Source: DASSYK01 sp036258315 (GTDB lineage: Bacteria; Actinomycetota; Thermoleophilia; Solirubrobacterales; 70-9). Taken from it: a stretch of 64,000 bases of DNA. Of the stretch, positions 41,258-50,967 are shown in pieces (position 1 is the stretch's first letter; every line of letters begins with the position of its first letter). The notes below the pieces were generated by a model. It was given only the letters and a program-made list of their open reading frames with translations, was not told the DNA's origin and made no database searches. The DNA lies in NCBI GenBank assembly GCA_036258315.1, contig DATADX010000042.1:1-64000 (forward strand), given 5' to 3'. The position numbers were made by a program, and so were the translations under genes.

Positions 41258-42979
41258 CTAGACCGCGGCGCGGTGACGGTCGATGATCCGCGTGAAGTCC
41301 GTACCGGCGGGCAGCGTCCCGAACACGCGCCCCCAATCGCCCGACAGCCGCGAGGCGCAGAAGGCGTCGGCGACCGCCTCGTCGCCGAACCTGACGAGCA
41401 GCGATCCTTGCAGCACCAGCGCCATCCGCTCGACGATCCGGCGGGCCCGGGCCTCGATCTCGGTCATGTCCGAGAGCTCCGCGCGCAGCGCCTCGGCCGC
41501 GGCCGCGACGCGGGGCTCGGAATCGCCCTCCGCGACCTCGGCGAAGTAGGCCTCGAGCGAGTCGGGGCTCTTCACCATCGCCCTGAGCACGTCGAGGCAC
41601 TGGACGTTGCCCGAGCCCTCCCAGATCGAGCTCAGCGGCGCCTCGCGATAGAGGCGCGGCAGCCCGGACTCCTCGACGTAGCCGTTGCCGCCGAGGCACT
41701 CGAGGGACTCGACTGCGTGCTCGGGGGCGCGCTTGCAGATCCAGTACTTGAGGACCGCGTTCGAGATCCGCTTGAACGCCTCAGCCTGCTCGCGAGACCC
41801 GGACGACCCCGGACGCGAAGCGGAGGAGTCGTCACCGATCAGCGCCTCGTCGTAGGCCCGGGCGAGCCGCAGCGCCGCGATCGTCGCCGCCTCCGACTCG
41901 ACCGCGAGGTCGGCGAGCACGTTCTGCATCAGCGGCTGCTCGACCAGCACCCGGCCGAAGGTCGAGCGGTGGCTGGCATGATGGATCGCCTGGACGACGC
42001 CGGCGCGGATCCCGGTGGCGCTGCCCTGCACGCAGTCGAGGCGGGTGTGGTTGACCATCTCGATGATCGTCCGGACGCCGGCACCCTCCTCGCCGACCAG
42101 TCGCGCCCAGGCGCCGTCGAACTCGATCTCAGACGACGCGTTGGAGCGGTTCCCGAGCTTGTCCTTGAGCCGCTGGAGGCGGAAGTTGTTGAGCTCGCCG
42201 TCGGGGGTCCAGCGCGGGAACAGGAAGCACGAGATGCCGCCCTCGGCCAGGGCGAGGACGAGGAACGCGTCGCACTGCGGGGCGGAGAAGAACCACTTGT
42301 GACCGGTCAGCTCGTACTCGGCGCCGGGTCCGCCGCCGTTGAGCGGGCGCGCGACCGTCGTGTTCGCGCGCACGTCCGAGCCGCCCTGCTTCTCGGTCAT
42401 TCCCATCCCGGCGAGGGCTCCGGGCTTGTCGGTCGCGGGGACGTTGCGCGGGTCGTACTCGGCAGACAGCAAGCGCGACTCCCACTCGGCGGCGAGCTCG
42501 GGCTGGTGGCGGAGCGCCGGGATCATCGAGTAGGTCATCGAGATCGGGCAGCCGACGCCGGCCTCGGCCTGCGAGAAGCACATGAAGGCGGCCCCGCGGG
42601 CGACGTGGGCGCCGGCGATCGGCTCACGCCAAGGAAGCGAGTGGAGCTCGTTCCGGACGGCCATCTCCATCAGCTCGTGCCAGGCGGGGTGGAACTCGGG
42701 GATGTCGACGCGGTTCCCGAAGCGGTCGTGGGTGCGGAGCTTCGGCGGGCTCTCGTTGGCGAGCCGGCCCAGCTCGATCGCGTGGGCGGAGCCGGCGAGC
42801 TCGCCGACCTCGGAGATTCGCCGCTCGGCCCAGTCGGCGCCCTCGCGGCGGACGGCCTCGCGGAGCACCTGGTCGGCCTCGAAGACGTTGTAGTCGAGCA
42901 GCGGCGGGGCCTGGTTGGAAACGTCGTGGGTGCGGACTCCGTGGCCGATCTGCCGGGCTGAGGTGTCAAGCGTTGACAT
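41258..42979 (-). CDS. Acyl-CoA dehydrogenase family protein (AidB-like)
   Basis: A 573-residue FAD-dependent protein. The large size, the N-terminal HGVRTHDVSNQAPPLLDYNVFEAD and the motif GMGMTEKQGGSDVRANTT are typical of the AidB branch (isovaleryl-CoA dehydrogenase homologue linked in E. coli to alkylation protection). Further motifs are LTGHKWFFSAPQCDAFLVLA, NYSRFDC-like MVNHTRLDCVQGS and LECLGGNGYVEESGLPRLYREAPLSSIWEGSGNVQCLD (catalytic glutamate region). Around residues 385-400 a SSASRPGSSGS stretch is encoded by a copy of the palindromic element. It overlaps the end of the TetR gene by 14 bases, so both form an operon. Confidence 0.9.
   Translation of the reverse strand: MSTLDTSARQIGHGVRTHDVSNQAPPLLDYNVFEADQVLREAVRREGADWAERRISEVGELAGSAHAIELGRLANESPPKLRTHDRFGNRVDIPEFHPAWHELMEMAVRNELHSLPWREPIAGAHVARGAAFMCFSQAEAGVGCPISMTYSMIPALRHQPELAAEWESRLLSAEYDPRNVPATDKPGALAGMGMTEKQGGSDVRANTTVARPLNGGGPGAEYELTGHKWFFSAPQCDAFLVLALAEGGISCFLFPRWTPDGELNNFRLQRLKDKLGNRSNASSEIEFDGAWARLVGEEGAGVRTIIEMVNHTRLDCVQGSATGIRAGVVQAIHHASHRSTFGRVLVEQPLMQNVLADLAVESEAATIAALRLARAYDEALIGDDSSASRPGSSGSREQAEAFKRISNAVLKYWICKRAPEHAVESLECLGGNGYVEESGLPRLYREAPLSSIWEGSGNVQCLDVLRAMVKSPDSLEAYFAEVAEGDSEPRVAAAAEALRAELSDMTEIEARARRIVERMALVLQGSLLVRFGDEAVADAFCASRLSGDWGRVFGTLPAGTDFTRIIDRHRAAV
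41778..41828 (+). repeat. Palindromic element copy 6, inside the acyl-CoA dehydrogenase gene
   Basis: A shortened 51-bp version: GCCTCAGCCTG, a partly deleted centre, then GACGCGAAGCGGAGGAG. The gene is on the minus strand, so it is read antisense, giving SSASRPG as in sdhB. Fifty-one is divisible by three, so the frame is kept. Confidence 0.75.
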
Positions 42980-43625
42980 TCGCCGTCTCCATTCGGTTCG
43001 CTGGGGTGGTCTCGATCGTCGTCGCCCCGATCGCGCGGGTGCAGAAGCTGACGAGAGCGGCGATCGCGGCCTCGGGGTCGGCGCCGTTCGCCGTCGGCGA
43101 GAGAGGGCCGACCATCGCCTCGCCGATTGCGCCGACCACCGCGGCGGCGCTCGCGTCGGCGTCCTGGGCCGGCAGCTCGCCGGCCTCGATCCCGTCGGCG
43201 AGGACCGCCGCGATCACGTCGCGGTAGCTGCGGCGCAGCCGCAGGCGCTCGGCCTCGACCGCGGGGTCGACGGGCTCGGCGAGCAGCGCCCAGGCGAGCC
43301 GGCGGCCGCGCAGCGCCCGATGCGCGAACGCCTCGATCCCGGCGGCGACCCGCTCGCCGGCGGCCGCCCCGGGCAGAGCCGTCGCCTCACGCATTGCCTC
43401 CACCTCGTGCTCGGAGGCCGCGCTGAACACCTCGGCGAACAGGCCGGACTTGGAGTGGAAGTGCCGGTACACCGTGCCGACGGCGACCCCGGCGCGGGCG
43501 GCGACGGCCGCGACGGGGGCGTTTGCATAGCCGCCCTCCGCGATCAGCTCCCGGGCCGCGTTGCTGATCCGCTCGCGGACGGCCGCCTTTCGCGCCTCGG
43601 TCCGCTTCGTGCTCCGGTAGGGCAT
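42966..43625 (-). CDS. TetR family transcriptional regulator
   Basis: A 219-residue repressor. The N-terminal helix-turn-helix is explicit: RERISNAARELIAEGGYANAPVAAVAARAGVAVGTVYRHFHSKSGLFAEVF (about 17-67); the C-terminal ligand-binding domain is helical. It is the first gene of an operon with the AidB-like gene, overlapping it by 14 bases, so it probably controls fatty-acid or acyl-CoA catabolism together with its own expression. A 26-bp imperfect palindrome at 43632-43657 lies directly in front of its ATG. Confidence 0.93.
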   Translation of the reverse strand: MPYRSTKRTEARKAAVRERISNAARELIAEGGYANAPVAAVAARAGVAVGTVYRHFHSKSGLFAEVFSAASEHEVEAMREATALPGAAAGERVAAGIEAFAHRALRGRRLAWALLAEPVDPAVEAERLRLRRSYRDVIAAVLADGIEAGELPAQDADASAAAVVGAIGEAMVGPLSPTANGADPEAAIAALVSFCTRAIGATTIETTPANRMETANVNA

Positions 43626-43631
43626 CAGAGG

Positions 43632-43657
43632 AAGAAGTGAACCACGATTCAGTTCTT
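43632..43657. promoter_or_regulatory. Candidate TetR operator upstream of the acyl-CoA dehydrogenase operon
   Basis: AAGAAGTGAA (43632-43641), six bases CCACGA, and TTCAGTTCTT (43648-43657) form an inverted repeat with nine of ten matched positions. It lies six bases upstream of the TetR start, as expected for autoregulation. Confidence 0.65.
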
Positions 43658-43769
43658 AAGTCAAGCTCGCCGCCGACCCCGGCCGCGGCCGCCGAGTGCC
43701 GCCCGGGCTCGCGCGGCGGTAGCATCGCGCGCCGCACTACGGCGGCACCACGACCGCGAAGGGATCCAC

Positions 43770-45994
<2,225 letters not shown>

Positions 45995-46077
45995 CCGACC
46001 CCGGGAACACCAACTCTTAACCGGCTGGCGACGCCCGCTTAACCTCCCGCGCGGGACGGCAGGTCACGATCGGTGCC

Positions 46078-47514
46078 ATGTTCGGGGCGTCCGCGGGCTC
46101 GACCCGGATCGACCCTCGCGAGCTTGGGGCGCTCGCGGCGCTGCTCACCCTCGCAGCCTGGTTGCTCGGCCGCCAGCTCGGCTCCCCTTCGCTCGAGTTC
46201 GACGAGGGCGTCTATCTGCTCAGCACCGATCTGCTCGGCCGCGGCCTGGAGCTGGGGCGCGACGTGTTCAGCTCACAGCCGCCGCTCTTCCTGGCGCTGC
46301 TGGACGGCGCCAACCACCTCGCCAACGGCAGCTTCGCGGCGCTGCGAGCCGTCACGGTCGGGATCGCGCTGGCCGGGGCGCTGGCGGGATGGGCGATCGT
46401 CCGCGGGATCGCCGGGCCGTTCCCGGCGCTGGCCGCCGCCGCGCTCGTGGTGCTGGCGCCCGGCGTGGTCGACGCCGCCGCAGTCGTCAGCGCCGACGTT
46501 CCCTGCGTTGCGCTCGGCACGGGCGCGCTGCTCGCCGCCCGCGCCGCGCGGCAGCGGCCGGTCTGGGCTGCGGTCGCGGGAACGCTGCTCGCCTGCGCGC
46601 TGCTCGTGAAGCTGCTCGCGGTTCCGTTCGCCGTCGCGCTCGCCGTCGCGGCGATCGTCGACCGCCCCTCCCGGCGGGCGCTCGGTTGGTTCGCGGTCGG
46701 GACGCTCGCCGTCCTCGGCGCGGCCGCGCTCGCCTACGCCAGCGTCCTCGGCGAGCTCTGGCGCAGCGCGATCGGCCTCCACCTCGAGGCGCGCGAGGGG
46801 ACGATCAGCCTCCCCCGTTCCTCGATCGTGGCGGAGGTGGCGATGATCGTCACCGCGTACGTGGGGATGCTGGCGCTGCTGGCCGTCGGCCTCGCGCACC
46901 GGCCGCGGTCCGAGCTTCGCACCTGGGCCCGCGACCGCGCCGACCTCCTCACCGTGCTCGCGGCGGCCCTGCTCCTGGTCGCCTTTCACCGCCCCCTCCT
47001 TCACCACCATCTGGTGATCGTCGCCTGGCCGCTGGCGCTGATCGCCGCCAGCACCCTCCCCGCGCGGCTCCCGCCGCGGGCGCTCGTCGTCACCGGCGCC
47101 TGCGCGCTTCTCGTCGTTCCCTGGGCGGCGCGCGGCCGGGACACCGTCGAGGGGGCCGAGTCGGCGCGACTGGATCGGGTCGCAGCCGCCGTCGAGGCGT
47201 CGACGGCACCCGGCGAGACCGTGGTCAGCGACCTGCCGCTCGTCCCGCTGTTCGCCGAGCGCCCGGCCGCGCCTGCGACGGTAGACCCGTCGGCGGTCCG
47301 CGTCGGCACGGGCTCGCTCGGCCGCGACGACATCCTCGCCGCCGCCGACGAGGCGGGCGCGGCCGTCGTCGGACGCTCGTTCGAGCTGGTGCCGGGACTC
47401 GAGGCCGGGCTCGCGAGCCGCTATGCGACCGTCGTGGACGTCGGTGGGGTGCGCATCTACGCCGGCCCCCGCGAGCCGGCTAGCCCGGGTGGTAGCCGCG
47501 TCCCCGCTTCTTGA
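46078..47514 (+). CDS. GT39/PMT-like membrane glycosyltransferase
   Basis: A 478-residue protein with about ten hydrophobic segments and a short extracytoplasmic C-terminal domain. The first loop holds EFDEGVYLLSTDLLGRG with the Asp-Glu pair (D42, E43) typical of GT-C transferases such as ArnT and protein mannosyltransferases, which use polyprenyl-phosphate sugars. HRPLLHHHLVIVAWPLAL is a histidine-rich segment late in the membrane domain. The acceptor could be protein, lipid or wall glycan. Start ATG 46078; its 3' end overlaps the convergent wHTH gene by 35 bases. Confidence 0.8.
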   Translation: MFGASAGSTRIDPRELGALAALLTLAAWLLGRQLGSPSLEFDEGVYLLSTDLLGRGLELGRDVFSSQPPLFLALLDGANHLANGSFAALRAVTVGIALAGALAGWAIVRGIAGPFPALAAAALVVLAPGVVDAAAVVSADVPCVALGTGALLAARAARQRPVWAAVAGTLLACALLVKLLAVPFAVALAVAAIVDRPSRRALGWFAVGTLAVLGAAALAYASVLGELWRSAIGLHLEAREGTISLPRSSIVAEVAMIVTAYVGMLALLAVGLAHRPRSELRTWARDRADLLTVLAAALLLVAFHRPLLHHHLVIVAWPLALIAASTLPARLPPRALVVTGACALLVVPWAARGRDTVEGAESARLDRVAAAVEASTAPGETVVSDLPLVPLFAERPAAPATVDPSAVRVGTGSLGRDDILAAADEAGAAVVGRSFELVPGLEAGLASRYATVVDVGGVRIYAGPREPASPGGSRVPAS

Positions 47515-47830
47515 TCCGGCCTTCCTTCTCCAGATCAGGAAGCACCCGGTAGAGGTAGTTGGGGGCCTTCAGCTTCATCTTCTTGCCGAGCTCGGATACC
47601 TCGATCCCGGGGTTGTCGCCGATGATCTTCACGGCCTGGTCTGCGCGGGTGCCGCCGCGCCGCCGCCGCCGAGTGCCGCCGCCGCTGCCGCGCGGACGGG
47701 CAGCGCCCCGCCGGCGGCCCCCCAGGCCTGAGATCGCGCTTTCGATCTGGCGCAGCTCCCCCTGGAGCTCGTTCCGCCTCTTCTCGAGCAGGGCCCGAGC
47801 CTTGTCGACGGTGTCAGAAGTGGGTGTCAT
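47480..47830 (-). CDS. Small basic protein with N-terminal coiled coil and C-terminal winged helix
   Basis: A 116-residue protein. The N-terminal helix VDKARALLEKRRNELQGELRQIESAI should form a coiled coil. A glycine/arginine-rich linker (RRRGAARPRGSGGGTRRRRRGGTR) would contact DNA or RNA unspecifically. The C-terminal AVKIIGDNPGIEVSELGKKMKLKAPNYLYRVLPDLEKEGRIKKRGRGYHP is a winged helix-turn-helix. This layout suggests a chromatin-like or nucleoid-associated factor, though I cannot name a family. ATG 47830 has AGGA in good position; an ATG seven codons earlier (47851) is an alternative. It is divergent from the hydroxyacid dehydrogenase gene. Confidence 0.78.
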   Translation of the reverse strand: MTPTSDTVDKARALLEKRRNELQGELRQIESAISGLGGRRRGAARPRGSGGGTRRRRRGGTRADQAVKIIGDNPGIEVSELGKKMKLKAPNYLYRVLPDLEKEGRIKKRGRGYHPG

Positions 47831-47889
47831 GGCGGTCCTGGTTCCTTCCATGTCAAATTAATGTCATTCGCTCACTTCACTGTAACCGT

Positions 47890-47895
47890 TAGCGT
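47890..47895 (+). promoter_or_regulatory. -10-like box of the hydroxyacid dehydrogenase gene
   Basis: TAGCGT ends eight bases before the ATG at 47904, in an AT-richer stretch shared with the divergent wHTH gene. Confidence 0.5.
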
Positions 47896-47903
47896 GAGCC
47901 GGT

Positions 47904-48872
47904 ATGAATGGAGGCCGCCGCACGGTGGTGATCGCGAGGGTGCTGCTGCCGGCCGGCCGCGACCCCCTCGCGGAGCGGTTCGAGGTCCGCGAGGGCGGAC
48001 TCGATGCCACCCGGGAGCGGGTGCTGGAGATCGTCCCCGGCGCCGCGGCGCTGATCGCCGACCCGAGCGTGCCCGTCGACGCGGAGCTGCTCGAGACTGC
48101 CGGTGACGAGCTGAGGGTCGTCTCCAACTTCGCGGTGGGCTACGACAACATCGACCTCGACGCGTGCCGAGCGCGCGGGGTGACAGTCACCAACACACCC
48201 GGCGTGCTGACGGAGGCGACCGCCGAGCTCGCCCTCGCCCTCACCCTCGCCGCCGCCAGGCAACTCGGCGGAGCCGAGCGGGACCTGCGGGCGGGCCGCT
48301 GGCGCGGCTGGGACCCCGCCGCCTACCGCGGGCTCGAGCTGCGCGGCTCCACGGTCGGGGTCGTCGGGCTGGGCAGGATCGGCGGGCGCTACGCCGAGCT
48401 GGTCGGCGCGATCGGGGCGGAGGTCGTCTACTCGGGCCCGAGCGCAAAGCCCGAGGCGGAGCGCGCGCTCGGCGCCCGGCGGCTCGAGCTCGCGGGGCTG
48501 CTCGCCGCCGCCGACGTCGTCAGCGTCCACGCCCCGGCCGCCGAGGCGACCCGGCGGCTGATCGGCGCGGCCGAGCTCGACCTGATCGGCCCCGCGGCCG
48601 TCCTCGTCAACACCTCCCGGGGCTCGCTGATCGACTCCGCAGCGCTCGCCGCCGCGCTCCGGGAGGGCCGGCTCGGGGCCGCGGGGCTCGACGTCTACGA
48701 GCACGAGCCCGAGGTGCCGGCCGAGCTTCTCGAGGCACCTCGCTGCGTGCTGCTGCCCCACATCGGCTCCGCGACCCGCAAGTCCCGCGACGCGATGGCG
48801 CGGCTCGCGGCGGAGAACGCGATCGCGGTGCTCGACGGCCGGGATCCGCTCAGCCCGGTCGGTACGGGCTGA
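47904..48872 (+). CDS. D-isomer-specific 2-hydroxyacid dehydrogenase
   Basis: A 322-residue NAD(P)-dependent 2-hydroxyacid dehydrogenase of the glyoxylate/hydroxypyruvate reductase-like type. It shows VSNFAVGYDNIDLDACRARGVTVTNTPGVLTEATAELALALTLAAAR, the Rossmann motif GVVGLGRIGGRYAELV (about 152-167), the catalytic arginine in VNTSRGSLID, the glutamate in LDVYEHEP and the histidine in LLPHIGSATRKSRDAM. The substrate (glyoxylate, hydroxypyruvate or a phosphonate analogue) cannot be decided. Its 3' end overlaps the convergent hydroxylase gene by 23 bases. Confidence 0.92.
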   Translation: MNGGRRTVVIARVLLPAGRDPLAERFEVREGGLDATRERVLEIVPGAAALIADPSVPVDAELLETAGDELRVVSNFAVGYDNIDLDACRARGVTVTNTPGVLTEATAELALALTLAAARQLGGAERDLRAGRWRGWDPAAYRGLELRGSTVGVVGLGRIGGRYAELVGAIGAEVVYSGPSAKPEAERALGARRLELAGLLAAADVVSVHAPAAEATRRLIGAAELDLIGPAAVLVNTSRGSLIDSAALAAALREGRLGAAGLDVYEHEPEVPAELLEAPRCVLLPHIGSATRKSRDAMARLAAENAIAVLDGRDPLSPVGTG

Positions 48873-49527
48873 CGCCCTTCGCTCCGGAGTCGGGCGGCCT
48901 GGTGGCCACCTTGCGCCGCTTCGGCAATGTCCGGAAGACCACGTCCCAGAGCGGGGAGGAGACCCCGAACCCGTAGTGGTGGTCCTGGAAGTGGTGGCGC
49001 ATGTGCTGCTCGCGCAGCTTCCGCCCGAGCTTCGTCTTCGGCGTGTGGTGATGGACGTGGTAGTGGGTGTAGTCGTAGGTCAGGTAGCCGAGCAGGAATC
49101 CGGAGAAGAGCGGGAACGCGTGCGGGGTCCCGAAGATGAGTGCGAACAGGCCGAAGAAGAGGACCGCGAGCGGGATGCTCGCGCCGGGCGGCATCACCAG
49201 CCGCATCGCGTCGTTGGGGTGATCATGGTGCACGCCGTGGATCATGAAGTGGAGGCGGTCGCCGCCCCGGAACTTCGGCCGCCAGTGGAAGACGAGCCGA
49301 TGCAGCCAGTACTCGGTCGGCGTCCAGATCACGACCCCCGCGATCGTCAACAGCACGGCGGTCCCACCGGAGAGCCCGCCGTCGATCCCGAGCCAGATTC
49401 CCGCGGCGGCGACCGGCAGGTAGATCACCGCCGGGACGGCGGGATGGACGCGCGTGAAGAAGTCGAGGAAGCGGCTCCTGAACATCGGCGGCGAGGCCGA
49501 GAGCCGGGCTGTCCGCTGCTGCGACAT
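48850..49527 (-). CDS. Fatty acid hydroxylase / sterol desaturase family protein
   Basis: A 225-residue integral membrane di-iron enzyme. Three histidine clusters are visible: EYWLHRLVFHW (H76, H81), HFMIHGVHHDH (93-103), and HYHVHHH (155-161) followed by HMRHHFQDHHYGFG (175-184). The order and lack of an N-terminal cytochrome b5 domain resemble FA2H-like fatty acid 2-hydroxylases. Four hydrophobic segments flank the clusters. It could hydroxylate membrane lipids. ATG 49527 follows TAAGAT by eight bases; the TTAGGG/CCCTAA palindrome at 49571 lies upstream, raising the possibility of metal-dependent control of this iron enzyme. Confidence 0.9.
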   Translation of the reverse strand: MSQQRTARLSASPPMFRSRFLDFFTRVHPAVPAVIYLPVAAAGIWLGIDGGLSGGTAVLLTIAGVVIWTPTEYWLHRLVFHWRPKFRGGDRLHFMIHGVHHDHPNDAMRLVMPPGASIPLAVLFFGLFALIFGTPHAFPLFSGFLLGYLTYDYTHYHVHHHTPKTKLGRKLREQHMRHHFQDHHYGFGVSSPLWDVVFRTLPKRRKVATRPPDSGAKGVSPYRPG

Positions 49528-49535
49528 CGAGGCGG

Positions 49536-49541
49536 ATCTTA
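49536..49541 (-). promoter_or_regulatory. -10-like box of the hydroxylase gene
   Basis: On the minus strand TAAGAT ends eight bases before the ATG at 49527. Confidence 0.5.
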
Positions 49542-49570
49542 GCGCCGCCGCGCCGCGGATGAGGCGAGAC

Positions 49571-49584
49571 TTAGGGTGCCCTAA
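49571..49584. promoter_or_regulatory. DtxR/MntR-like palindrome TTAGGG-TG-CCCTAA
   Basis: The TTAGG and CCTAA half-sites resemble those bound by DtxR-family metal-dependent repressors. The site is upstream of the fatty-acid hydroxylase promoter and about 150 bases upstream of the small Cys-rich protein. Regulator identity is an inference. The remaining 208 bases between the two genes show direct copies of GGCGCAG (49649, 49660) and an inverted CTGCGCC (49681). Confidence 0.4.
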
Positions 49585-49735
49585 CGTCGTTTCCCGGTCC
49601 CCTTACAAACCCGGAAAAAAGAACACCGCCATTTGCGGAAACGCCCCTGGCGCAGGCTCGGCGCAGGTGGCATAGTGGCTCTGCGCCGCGGGGACCTGCC
49701 CCCGCAGCGGGAGACCTAGACGAGAGGGGGCCGAC

Positions 49736-49942
49736 GTGGCCGGACGGCGAGCGCGCGCGAGCGCGGACAAGAGGACCTGCGATCAATGCTTCTTCCGCCG
49801 CCGCAACCTCTGCGCGCTCGGCCTCGACGAGCCGTGTCCCACCTTCCGGCCCGACAGCCCCTCCGGCCTGGTGCCGCCGATGCAGCCGTCGCTTCTGATC
49901 CGAACCGACCGCCAGCCCGCGGCATTCGAAGCGGCGGCGTAG
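49736..49942 (+). CDS. Small cysteine-containing protein (possible zinc knuckle)
   Basis: A 68-residue basic protein: AGRRARASADKR then TCDQCFFRRRNLCALGLDEPCPTFRPD. The four cysteines in a C-x2-C-x7-C-x7-C pattern could bind zinc. A proline-rich region (SGLVPPMQPSLLIRTDRQP) follows. It starts with GTG, preceded by a purine-rich GAGAGGGGG. The last residues and the TAG stop are encoded by GAAGCGGCGGCGTAG (49928-49942), identical to part of the 32-bp tandem repeat 70 bases downstream, so the C-terminus seems to derive from that repeat. No family is recognised with certainty. Confidence 0.7.
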   Translation: MAGRRARASADKRTCDQCFFRRRNLCALGLDEPCPTFRPDSPSGLVPPMQPSLLIRTDRQPAAFEAAA

Positions 49943-49980
49943 GGGCCACCAGCGGCCCCAAGCGACCGCCAGCGCCGGCA

Positions 49981-50044
49981 CCTGAAGGGACGGCGTAGCC
50001 GCCGCGACTGAACCTGAAGCGGCGGCGTAGCCGCCGCGACTGAT
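49981..50044. repeat. Two tandem 32-bp repeats
   Basis: CCTGAAG starts at 49981 and at 50013, each followed by CGGCGTAGCCGCCGCGACTGA (three differences between units, all near their left side). Each contains a GGCGGC/GCCGCC type hairpin. The right unit merges into the type 2 dispersed repeat. Confidence 0.8.
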
Positions 50045-50084
50045 GCTGGGCGGCCGCTTGCGGTCGCGTCTTGGTGGCGAAGCC
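50019..50084 (-). repeat. Dispersed intergenic repeat, type 2 (copy B)
   Basis: The reverse complement matches 19963-20025 over about 60 bp: GGCTTCGCCA, CGCGACCG, the 26-base core, and a hairpin GCGGCGGC-TAC-GCCGCCGC. It lies between the small Cys-rich protein and the metallo-hydrolase gene. The 203-base gap holds only these repeats. Confidence 0.8.
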
Positions 50085-50125
50085 GTGGCCCGCCCCGGCT
50101 AGAGTCTCGGCGCAGGGCGTTCCCC

Positions 50126-50141
50126 GATGAGGCTCCTCATC
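50126..50141 (+). promoter_or_regulatory. Hairpin directly before the TTG start of the metallo-hydrolase gene
   Basis: GATGAG-GCTC-CTCATC can fold two bases before the TTG at 50144 and contains the only GAGG-like ribosome binding sequence, so it could lower translation. Confidence 0.4.
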
Positions 50142-50143
50142 CC

Positions 50144-50935
50144 TTGAGAATCACGGTGCTCGGGAAGTCCCCGTCCTGGCAGGACGCGGGCGGGGCCTGC
50201 AGCGGCTATCTGATCGAGCACGACGACGCGAAGGTGCTGCTCGACTGCGGCAACGGGGTGTTCGGGAAGCTTCGCGAGCGGATCGACTACGTCGAGGTGG
50301 ACGCCGCCGTGGTCTCGCACCTGCACGCCGATCATTTCCTCGATCTCGTTCCCTTCTCCTATGCCCTCACCTACGCCCCCAAGCAGCAGCCGGTCCCGGT
50401 CCACACCTGGCCCGGCACCGACCGGCCGGCGCGGCCGCGGCTGGTCGCTCCCCCGGGGGCGGGCAAGGTCTTCCGCCGGGTGGTCGGCGCGTGGGGAAAC
50501 GACGACCTGATCGAGACCGCCTTCGACCTCGAGGAGTACGCATCGGGCAGCACCGTCGAGATCGAGGGCCTGCGGGTCAGATTCTCGCCCGTGCCGCACT
50601 TCATCGACACCTTCGCCGTCACCGTCACCGCGGACGGCTCGGGGACGTTCGCCTACAGCGCCGACACCCGCCCGGGCGACGAGATCGTCGAGGCGGTCCG
50701 GGGCGCCGACCTGCTCCTGATCGAGGCGACGCTGCCGCGTCCCGAGCGGACCGGGATCCGCGGGCACCTCACTCCCGAGGAGGCCGGGGAGCACGCCAAG
50801 CGGGCCGGCGCCCGCCGCGTCGTCATCACCCACATCTCGGACGAGCTCGGCGAGGACTGGGCGCGCGACGAGGCCTCGCGCGGCTTCGGCGCCCCGGTTG
50901 AAGTCGCCCGCGAAGGAGCTGTCTACGAGGTCTAG
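50144..50935 (+). CDS. Metallo-beta-lactamase-fold hydrolase (RNase Z-like)
   Basis: A 263-residue cytosolic MBL-fold protein. The signature HLHADHFLDL (H59, H61, D63, H64) gives the metal site; further ligands are the histidine in FSPVPHFIDTFAVTV, the aspartate in YSADTRPGDEI, and the final histidine in VVITHISDE. The N-terminal ITVLGKSPSWQDAGGACSGYLIE resembles RNase Z and phosphodiesterase-like MBLs, but a true tRNase Z needs features I cannot confirm. The start codon is TTG, with a hairpin before it. The gene precedes hsp20-lon in the same direction, but hsp20 has its own promoter box. Confidence 0.82.
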   Translation: MRITVLGKSPSWQDAGGACSGYLIEHDDAKVLLDCGNGVFGKLRERIDYVEVDAAVVSHLHADHFLDLVPFSYALTYAPKQQPVPVHTWPGTDRPARPRLVAPPGAGKVFRRVVGAWGNDDLIETAFDLEEYASGSTVEIEGLRVRFSPVPHFIDTFAVTVTADGSGTFAYSADTRPGDEIVEAVRGADLLLIEATLPRPERTGIRGHLTPEEAGEHAKRAGARRVVITHISDELGEDWARDEASRGFGAPVEVAREGAVYEV

Positions 50936-50953
50936 CGGAGCCTGTACCCCGGC

Positions 50954-50959
50954 TACGCT
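50954..50959 (+). promoter_or_regulatory. -10-like box of the hsp20-lon operon
   Basis: TACGCT ends five bases before GTG 50965 and eight before ATG 50968, so the heat-shock pair may have a leaderless transcript. No CIRCE or HAIR element was recognised. Confidence 0.5.
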
Positions 50960-50967
50960 TTGTCGTG

